A DNA stretch of 5,980 bases, taken from contig JASLEW010000189.1 of NCBI GenBank assembly GCA_030150965.1, positions 1 through 5,980 of the forward strand, in the 5' to 3' direction. Below are positions 1 to 5,128 of the stretch, in pieces. The first letter of the stretch is position 1; each line of letters begins with the position of its first letter. A model generated the notes under the pieces. That model saw only the letters and a program-made list of their open reading frames with translations, did not search any database and was not told the DNA's origin. Origin of the DNA: Thermoanaerobaculia bacterium. GTDB taxonomy: Bacteria; Acidobacteriota; Thermoanaerobaculia; Multivoradales; UBA5704. A program made the position numbers and the translations under genes.

Positions 1-10
1 CCCGCCATGC

Positions 11-2632
11 TCAGTCCTGCACCGGCCCGCTGTCGGGCCTCAGCGTCAGCGCTCCGGCGCTGGTCACGCCGCCCGGCACCAGCGGCTCGACCAGCGTCGC
101 GCCGCCGCTGAAGTACAGGGCGCAGCTCTCGACCAGCGAGGCGCCGACGTAGACGCTGCCGGCCAGCGTCGGCACGCCGCCGACGCTCCAGCTGCCGTCC
201 GCTGCCGTCGTGGTGGTCAGCTGGGCATAACCGAGGTCCACCACCACCAGGGCGCCCGCCGCCGAGCCGTCGTCGTTCACCACCTGCCCGCTGAGCGTCG
301 TCAGCGGGTCGGGACCGCTGAACGGGTACGGCTGCAGCTGCCACGTGCCGAGATCGGTCGTGCCGCCCGCCAGCGGCGCCGCGTTGCCGCTGGTACCGTA
401 CAGCATGACCCCTCCCACGGCGATCACCGCCTCCGCCCGCAGCTGCCAGCGGCGGTCCTGGAACCCGGCGATGGCGAAGATGCCGCCGGCGCCGGTGGTC
501 GCGGTCGCCGCGCTCGCCAGGTCGACGCTCGACACGGTGACCGTGACCCCGCCGAGACCCTGGCCGTCGGTGCCCAGAACCGTGCCGGTCACGGTGGTCG
601 AAGGCGCCACGGTGGACGAGACCAGCATGAGATTGCCCGCATCGGCGGTGCCGCCCGTTGCCGGCGGCGTGACGCTGGCGCTCGCCTGTGCCGGGCAGCC
701 GCCGAGGGTCGCGCCGGCGCCGACCCCGAGATCGCCCTGGTTGGAGGGCAGGCCCGGCACGCTGAACGAGCCGTCCGCCGCCGAGGTGGTGCCGCCACTG
801 GCGCCGCCCTGAGCGGTCACGCTCACCGTGGCGCCCGCGACCGCCGCCCCGGTGGGATCGACGACGCGGCCGATGAGCGTGGTGCCGGGGTCGCTGATGC
901 TCACCACCGTGACATCGGGTGTCGAGCTCTGCAGCCCCTCGCCGTCGGTGGCGGTGACATGGATCAGCGTGCTCTGTCCGGCCGGCGGCGCGGGGACACC
1001 GAGCGTGTAGGGCGCGAACATCGTGCTGTAGGCCGGCGCGCCGTTGAGGAAGAGCTGCACGTTGGCGATGCCGCTGGCGTCGGAGGCGCCGGCCACGATC
1101 GGCACCACCGCGCCCTCCACCACCTGCGAGCCGTCCGCCGAGCTGAACAGCTCGACCACCGGCGGCACGTCGGGATTGACGGTGACCGTCACCGGGCCCG
1201 GCGGCTGGCCCGCTCCGGCGGCATCGTAGGCGAGAGCGCTCACGGCGAGCGTCCCGCTGCCCGCCGTGGGAACCGGGGCGACGATCGAGCTCACGTAGGG
1301 CGGCTGGTTGAGGGTCGCGAACAGCTGACCGTTGACCGAGAGCTCGACCCGGGTGACGGCAATGGCGTCGCTGGCCTCGGCGGCGGTGACCAGCGACTGG
1401 ACGCCCACCACCGTCTGCCCCGCGGTGGGGACGACCAGGGTCACGACCGGCAGCGGGTAGGGCTGCACCCCGAGCACCAGCTGAGCGGTCGCCTGGGCGC
1501 CGCCGATGCTGGTGGCGGTCGCGGTGACGGTCGCGGTGGGCTGGCCGGCGGGGACGGGGAAGGTGCTCTGGTAGGGCGGCTTGTAGATCGTGTCCACCGG
1601 CGTGCCGTTGACCGCAAAGGCCACCGAGGTCACCGCCACCTCGTCGCTCGCCGTGGCCGTGACCGTCACCGGCAACCGCTCGCGCACCGTGGTCCCCGCC
1701 GCCGGCGCCGTGAAGCTGACGCTCGGCGGGGCGGTGCCGGCATCCGGCGGCAGGCGGTAGACCGCCGTGTAGAGGCCGGCCGAGGACGCCTGCCCGGGCA
1801 GCCAGGTGCCAAAGAAGCCAAAGTCTCCGAGGCTCGCGTTGGCGGTGACGAAGACCGCGCCCGTGCCCGGCACGACCGCGATGTCCGAGCCGCGCGGCAC
1901 GCCTCCCAGCGCGCTCAGGTCGAGCACCGCGGTGTAGAGCGGCGGCAGCCCGCCGATGTCGAAGATCGCCACCTGGTCGGCGGCGAAGAACTGCGCCGCC
2001 AGCGCAAAGCCGCCGTCGAGCGCCGCGCGGGTCACTCCCAGGTCGTCCGCGCTCGCCCCCACCTCGACGGGGTTTGCCGGGTCGGCCAGCTCGACCACGT
2101 GCAGGCCGCCATTGAAACCGGTCGCGTCCCCGGCCGGCACGTAGGCGTAGTGCCCGCGCACCGTCACGCTCGTCGCCTCCAGTCCCGGCGGCGTCTGACC
2201 GACCAGCGCCGGCGCCGCCGGGTTGCTCACGTCGAGCACGGCGAGCCCGGCGTCGCCGCAGGCCACCACCGCCATCGCCGGAGAGCCGCCGGCGCCGGGG
2301 CCGCCCAGGCCCACCGCGCGCGGCTCCCCGGGCAGCGCGACGGCGGCGATCTCGCTCGGCGCCAGCGGGTTGCTGGCGTCGATCACGTGCAGGCCAAAGG
2401 CCAGGTCGGCGACGTAGACCAGCGTGCCGGCGACCGCCAGGCGCACCGCGTTGCCGGCGATCGCCACGCTGCCCAGCCGGGCCGGGTGCCCGGGGTCGGT
2501 CACGCCGAGCGTGAGCAGCGCGTTGCCGGCCGCCACGTAGGCCACCGTGCCGCCCACCCGCACGTCGTTGGCATTGCCGGGCAGCGGGGTCTGCGACACC
2601 ACCGCCAGCGCCGTGAGGCTGGAGACGTCCAC
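11..2632 (-). CDS. Main fragment: LVIVD propeller, three Ig-like and three carboxypeptidase-regulatory-like domains
   Basis: This segment has 873 codons from the first possible GTG, which is probably an internal valine, since the frame upstream reads GLYS directly into VDVSS. Residues 1 to about 300 are LVIVD-type propeller repeats (AYVAAGNALLTLGVTDP, LVYVADLAFGLHVIDASNP, GLAVLDVSNPAAP, GLHVVELADPANP). Ig-like domains follow at about 302-390, 395-487 and 489-578, each with the core VAFAVNG / VELSVNG / VQLFLNG and then a PPY or APY strand. Carboxypeptidase-regulatory-like domains lie at about 585-672, 680-767 and 779-865 (LIGRVVDPTGAAVAGATV, VTGTVLGTDGQGLGGV, LSGQVVNDDGSAAGAL, the first and third with AADGS). 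No transmembrane segment or sorting motif is seen, and the last residues are SGPVQD. The domains are non-catalytic binding or structural modules in known proteins, so an adhesin or scaffold role is inferred. GC is very high, up to about 85% in places. Confidence 0.8.
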   Translation of the reverse strand: MDVSSLTALAVVSQTPLPGNANDVRVGGTVAYVAAGNALLTLGVTDPGHPARLGSVAIAGNAVRLAVAGTLVYVADLAFGLHVIDASNPLAPSEIAAVALPGEPRAVGLGGPGAGGSPAMAVVACGDAGLAVLDVSNPAAPALVGQTPPGLEATSVTVRGHYAYVPAGDATGFNGGLHVVELADPANPVEVGASADDLGVTRAALDGGFALAAQFFAADQVAIFDIGGLPPLYTAVLDLSALGGVPRGSDIAVVPGTGAVFVTANASLGDFGFFGTWLPGQASSAGLYTAVYRLPPDAGTAPPSVSFTAPAAGTTVRERLPVTVTATASDEVAVTSVAFAVNGTPVDTIYKPPYQSTFPVPAGQPTATVTATATSIGGAQATAQLVLGVQPYPLPVVTLVVPTAGQTVVGVQSLVTAAEASDAIAVTRVELSVNGQLFATLNQPPYVSSIVAPVPTAGSGTLAVSALAYDAAGAGQPPGPVTVTVNPDVPPVVELFSSADGSQVVEGAVVPIVAGASDASGIANVQLFLNGAPAYSTMFAPYTLGVPAPPAGQSTLIHVTATDGEGLQSSTPDVTVVSISDPGTTLIGRVVDPTGAAVAGATVSVTAQGGASGGTTSAADGSFSVPGLPSNQGDLGVGAGATLGGCPAQASASVTPPATGGTADAGNLMLVSSTVAPSTTVTGTVLGTDGQGLGGVTVTVSSVDLASAATATTGAGGIFAIAGFQDRRWQLRAEAVIAVGGVMLYGTSGNAAPLAGGTTDLGTWQLQPYPFSGPDPLTTLSGQVVNDDGSAAGALVVVDLGYAQLTTTTAADGSWSVGGVPTLAGSVYVGASLVESCALYFSGGATLVEPLVPGGVTSAGALTLRPDSGPVQD

Positions 2633-2641
2633 CGAGTACAG

Positions 2642-2863
2642 CCCGCGGCGCCCGCCGCCACCGGGGCGTTGGCCCCGTCCAGCTCGACCGCGTTGACGAA
2701 ACCGCCGAGCGGCAGGTAGGCAAGGGCAGTCGGCGAGAAGGTCTGCACGGTCACCGCCGCCGTCCCGGCATGTCCCGCATTGCTCACGGTGACCGTGGCG
2801 CTGCCGCTCTGGCCGGCGTAGACCCGTCCCGGATCGGCACCGAAGCTGGCGATCGTCAGATCC
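2642..2863 (-). other. Frame-shifted middle segment of the multidomain gene
   Basis: This stretch is coding in a frame different from both neighbours. It reads DLTIASFGADPGRVYAGQ at its start and LPLGGFVNAVELDG near its end, with SATVTVSNAG and VTVQTFSPTALAYL between. It has the beta-strand rhythm of a short beta-sandwich or linker domain leading into a propeller. The frame continues past its end into implausible Arg/Trp/Cys-rich protein (from CTRWTSPAS on), which is the usual sign that the real gene has left the frame. Upstream of its start, the frame likewise reads an unlikely Arg/Ser-rich string (STRSNRLRSRRA). The boundaries given are those that make the best joins and could be off by a few codons. 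Confidence 0.55.
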
Positions 2864-2884
2864 GCTCGACGTGACCGCAGTCTG

Positions 2885-3181
2885 TTAGAGCGGGTTGAAC
2901 ATGTCGATGGTCCGTCCATCGATCACGTTGCCGACCGCCTGCAGCTGCCGCGATGACTCACCGTCCACCGTGTTGAAGATGAGCCGGAACGCGGCCGGCG
3001 TGACGGTGATCGACGACAGCGCCGCCGCCAGGTTGAAGCTGTGGAGGTCGAGCGGGTCGCTCCCCGTCTGCACCTCGACGCCGTCCGAGATGCCGTCCCC
3101 GCCGTCCGGCGAGGCGCCGTGCGCGGCCGCCGTCATTGCCATCGCCAGCGACAGCGCCGCGGCAAGCACTGGTCCAGTCAC
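2885..3181 (-). CDS. N-terminal fragment: signal peptide, TSP3-like loop and conserved linker
   Basis: This fragment encodes 98 residues from a GTG start to TAA. The start is supported by GGGAGGT nine bases upstream and by the GTGA overlap with the previous stop, a common translational-coupling layout. Residues 1-22 form a signal peptide: MTGPVLAAALSLAMAMTAAA, with a small-residue cleavage area. Residues 23-44 hold GGDGISDGVEVQTGSDPLD, one thrombospondin-type-3-like calcium-binding loop (DGxSDGxE...GSDPxD). Residues about 48-94 (ITVTPAAFRLIFNTVDGE, then NVIDGRTIDM) look like a linker that normally leads into the propeller part of such proteins, so 98 residues is unlikely to be a natural full length. 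If the stop is real, only this small exported stub is made unless translation restarts downstream. An independent small secreted protein is the alternative, but I think it less likely. Confidence 0.65.
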   Translation of the reverse strand: MTGPVLAAALSLAMAMTAAAHGASPDGGDGISDGVEVQTGSDPLDLHSFNLAAALSSITVTPAAFRLIFNTVDGESSRQLQAVGNVIDGRTIDMFNPL

Positions 3182-3828
3182 CGCCGTGCACCTCCCGGAT
3201 GACTTTGCGGCGGACTGGGCGCTATCGCGTCACAGGCCAGCTTGCGAAAAGCAAGCTCAGAAGCGCCAGACATTGCTTTTCCAAACTCCAGGTAGAGGCT
3301 TCGATCCTCTCCGAGCAAGTCAACGAGCTGCTCGATGACTCGGCCCACACGACGCACCGACACCCTGGTGCTGAAGATCGGATGCCGTGAGTCGCCAAAG
3401 ACCACCGGTGCGACCAGGTTCGAGAACGCCGGCACCTCACGTCCGAGCCTGTCGAGGTAGCGATAGCTCGCGTCCAACCGCGGGACATCGGCGATTTCTA
3501 CATTTCTGACGACATGTTGAAATTCAGGGCCGGCCGGATAGAGGACATTCCGTTCGTCAATGACGTCGCTGCGGTAAGTGGGGTCCTGCACAGCAATCTG
3601 ACGCAACGCCTCCTCTACGGAGACTCCTTGGAGGTCAAGGGTGACGGTGCGTAAGCTGTGCGTGGAAATAAAGGACACGGGTGCGCAGTGCTGAGCCCTC
3701 AGCAGTGCGACCACCGCCTCCGGCGATGGATCACTGACCCGCAGACTGATAACGCCATTCTGCGCCTGATGCATGGCGAAGGCCTGGAGGTACAGCGCGC
3801 CGATCGCGGCCAGGAATCGTCCTGTCAT
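3178..3828 (-). CDS. Exported single-unit STN-like protein, paralogue of the preceding gene
   Basis: The gene encodes 216 residues from the ATG at 3828. A TTG at 3852 in the same frame would add eight residues, but it has no visible ribosome site and would push the signal peptide inward. The ATG start gives a clean signal: TGR, then a hydrophobic run FLAAIGALYLQAFA. The mature part is one copy of the unit found twice in the upstream gene: C48-APVSFI, RTVTLDL, DVID, VLYPA, VEI, then GRVIEQLVDLLG (162-173), SLYLEF and C199. It is closest to unit 1 of that gene. Over a 61-residue ungapped stretch (81-141 here, 98-158 there) I count 33 identities. The C-terminal ~15 residues are Pro/Ser/Arg-rich and look disordered. 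This gene sits about 50 nt after the upstream stop, and its own TGA overlaps the next gene's GTG. It probably arose by duplication of the upstream gene's first unit. The function is unknown, and no catalytic residues are recognisable. Confidence 0.85.
   Translation of the reverse strand: MTGRFLAAIGALYLQAFAMHQAQNGVISLRVSDPSPEAVVALLRAQHCAPVSFISTHSLRTVTLDLQGVSVEEALRQIAVQDPTYRSDVIDERNVLYPAGPEFQHVVRNVEIADVPRLDASYRYLDRLGREVPAFSNLVAPVVFGDSRHPIFSTRVSVRRVGRVIEQLVDLLGEDRSLYLEFGKAMSGASELAFRKLACDAIAPSPPQSHPGGARR
3190..3196 (-). promoter_or_regulatory. Ribosome binding site for the GTG start at 3181
   Basis: GGGAGGT lies nine bases before the GTG and inside the last codons of the upstream gene. It decides the GTG start over the later in-frame ATG at 3142, which would cut the signal peptide away. 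Confidence 0.6.
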
Positions 3829-3878
3829 TGTTCTTAAAACGCCGCGGTGCAAGAGCTTGCTATTCGTGTCACCAATCC
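3829..3878 (-). other. Short intergenic spacer
   Basis: About 50 nt lie between the TAA of the two-unit gene and the ATG of the single-unit gene. The spacer has no stem followed by a T run, so I see no terminator. Only a weak purine stretch (TAAGAA) precedes the ATG. This is compatible with readthrough transcription. Confidence 0.4.
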
Positions 3879-5120
3879 TTACTGGACGCTGGCCAGAGCA
3901 AGGGCGCGTTTGCCGGAGGGAAGCTCCTCGATCGTGAAGTAGGCTCGTGGGTTGTCGCCCAGCACCTGAACCAAGAGGTCGAGCACATTGCCTTGCGGCG
4001 CCAGCGAGATCTCGACCTTGCGCAGCATCGGGTCGGTTGGGGGCTCGACCCAGGGCACGAGGTCGAGGAAACCGGGCGTCTTGTGCAGCAGCTGTGCGAG
4101 GCTGATGGCAGCATACCAGGGGTTTGACATGGTGATCTGTACCCTTTCAAGCCTCTCTTTGAGCGCGTCGTTGCTCGGCGCGATCACCAGGTGACCGTTG
4201 GCGGAAAGGCAGCGGAGGCCCGGAGCGGACGACACGAGCTGTTCGAGCAGCAGGCGGGGCGGCAGATCGCGGCCATGGACCGTAACGCGCTGGACCGGGA
4301 GCTCCTCGATGAACGACACGGGAATGTGCTCGATCAATTGCAGGTGCTTGACCACCAGCGGCCAGGGTTGGTCGTCCATATCGATCGACGAGCGCTTGCC
4401 ATCGACCGCCGGCTGCTCTGGGTTCTCTGCACAGGAGGTGATGCGCACCGGGGCGACGGCCGGGGTACAGGGTACCTGACCAAACTCAAAGGCAGGAACG
4501 CCGGTGGGGGCCTTGGTGATCTCGAAGTAGACCCGCGGGCTGTGACCCAGCAGGTCCACGAGCTGCTCGATCACCCGGCCCTGGTGGCGGAGCGAGACCG
4601 GTTCGTCGAAAAAAGGGCTTGGGCCAAGGGTGAGATAAAAGCGGGGAGGGCGGGCAAGCGCGGCGAAGGCGGGCACGGCCCGTTTCAGCTGAGCGATATA
4701 GCGATCCGCCGCATCAAATCGCGGCAGACGCTCGATCTCCACGCCTGAGACCATCGCCTGATACTCAGGAGCCGCCGGGTACAGAACCGGCCGCGCGTCG
4801 ATCACCTCGTAGCGATAGGCGGGTAGCCGAGCTGCGATCGCCGCGAGGATGGTGCCGGCGGAGGCCTGCCGCAACTGCACGGTCACGCTCTGCTGCCCAT
4901 GGCCCTGATCCGCAATGAACGACACGGGCACACAGTGATCGCGGTGAAGAGTTTCAATGACGCTGGCAACCACCACACTGCGTACGTCTAGATCGATTCC
5001 CGGCTCCAGCGGGCCGGCGAGCAGCCAGGCCGTGACGAGCTGCAGCAGGGCGCAGGCTGTAACGAGGCGGCCGCGGGCCAGCCTCCAGGTCTGTGGCGGA
5101 TGAACCCGTAGGGTTGACAT
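3879..5120 (-). CDS. Exported protein with two tandem STN-like (secretin/TonB-short-like) units
   Basis: This gene encodes 413 residues. The ATG is preceded by GAGG, which overlaps the upstream stop codon; this supports the start and suggests translational coupling. Residues 1-36 have a basic N-region (RLARGR) and a hydrophobic stretch (about 19-36), so it is a signal peptide or a single membrane anchor. Unit 1 (about 42-218) has C63-PVSFI, VTVQL (79-83), EVID (106-109), VLYPA (112-116), then GRVIEQLVDLLG (181-192) and VYFEI. Unit 2 (about 250-410) has the matching IPVSFI (266-271), VTV (279-281), HLVIAP, then GNVLDLLVQVLG (377-388) and AYFTI. A linker of about 30 residues (219-249) with one Cys separates them. 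The beta-alpha-beta pattern resembles STN domains of TonB receptors, secretins and FecR-type proteins, but there is no beta-barrel or secretin core. It is therefore likely a soluble or anchored periplasmic partner. The exact role is unknown, and the fold assignment is inference from pattern. Confidence 0.85.
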   Translation of the reverse strand: MSTLRVHPPQTWRLARGRLVTACALLQLVTAWLLAGPLEPGIDLDVRSVVVASVIETLHRDHCVPVSFIADQGHGQQSVTVQLRQASAGTILAAIAARLPAYRYEVIDARPVLYPAAPEYQAMVSGVEIERLPRFDAADRYIAQLKRAVPAFAALARPPRFYLTLGPSPFFDEPVSLRHQGRVIEQLVDLLGHSPRVYFEITKAPTGVPAFEFGQVPCTPAVAPVRITSCAENPEQPAVDGKRSSIDMDDQPWPLVVKHLQLIEHIPVSFIEELPVQRVTVHGRDLPPRLLLEQLVSSAPGLRCLSANGHLVIAPSNDALKERLERVQITMSNPWYAAISLAQLLHKTPGFLDLVPWVEPPTDPMLRKVEISLAPQGNVLDLLVQVLGDNPRAYFTIEELPSGKRALALASVQ

Positions 5121-5123
5121 GGC

Positions 5124-5128
5124 ACCTC
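5124..5128 (-). promoter_or_regulatory. Ribosome binding site for the ATG start at 5120
   Basis: GAGGT ends three bases before the ATG and shares its GA with the TGA stop of the upstream gene. The spacing is short. Because stop and binding site overlap, ribosomes finishing the upstream gene are well placed to start this one. Confidence 0.5.

Larger units (their letters stand above)
11..3181 (-). pseudogene. Multidomain secreted LVIVD / Ig-like / carboxypeptidase-regulatory protein, interrupted
   Basis: I interpret three adjacent open segments as one gene of 1,057 codons counting the stop. The first (3181-2885) and last (2632-11) are in the same frame. The roughly 220-nt stretch between them reads only in another frame, where it gives coherent protein: DLTIASFGADPGRVYAGQ, then ATVTVSNAGHAGTAAV and NAVELDGANAPVAAG. 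A TAA lies in the first frame at 2887-2885. Moving one base out near 2863-2862 gives TSSDLTIASFG. Adding one base near 2644-2642 gives VAAGAAGLYSVDVSS, a typical LVIVD repeat join. The two shifts cancel. The intact product would run: signal peptide, TSP3-like loop, linker, beta-propeller repeats, three Ig-like domains, three carboxypeptidase-regulatory domains. It would probably be a surface or secreted adhesin/scaffold. Whether the gene is truly broken or the read is wrong cannot be decided here: both indel sites are in short G runs, which favours error, while the stop codon would need a separate change. Confidence 0.6.

Noticed and set aside
1..8. Possible ATG (8-6) of a further minus-strand gene, two bases after the TGA at 11-13
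   Set aside because: Only eight bases remain in the window and there is no clear ribosome site (only AGGA nearby). It is plausible for an operon but not supportable.
959..2719. A 586-codon open frame on the plus strand opposite the multidomain gene
   Set aside because: Its product is an Arg/His/Gly/Ala-rich string with no domain or signal. It is the antisense shadow of a very GC-rich coding region with clear domains on the minus strand.
2958..3191. A 77-codon minus-strand open frame overlapping the signal-peptide fragment
   Set aside because: Its product is Arg/Gly/His-rich with no signal. The overlapping frame has a signal peptide, TSP3-like loop and ribosome site.
3239..3257. Perfect 7-bp inverted repeat AGCTTGC / GCAAGCT with a 5-base loop
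   Set aside because: It lies inside the single-unit STN-like gene, with no T run on either side. It is too short to be called a terminator or recombination site and is probably chance.
3829..3852. TTG start at 3852 for the single-unit gene
   Set aside because: No ribosome site is visible, and it adds a basic octapeptide before an otherwise normal signal peptide. The ATG at 3828 is preferred, though without a strong ribosome site either.
4191..4748. A 185-codon plus-strand open frame opposite the two-unit gene
   Set aside because: It is a low-complexity shadow product. The minus strand carries conserved paralogous sequence across the same bases.
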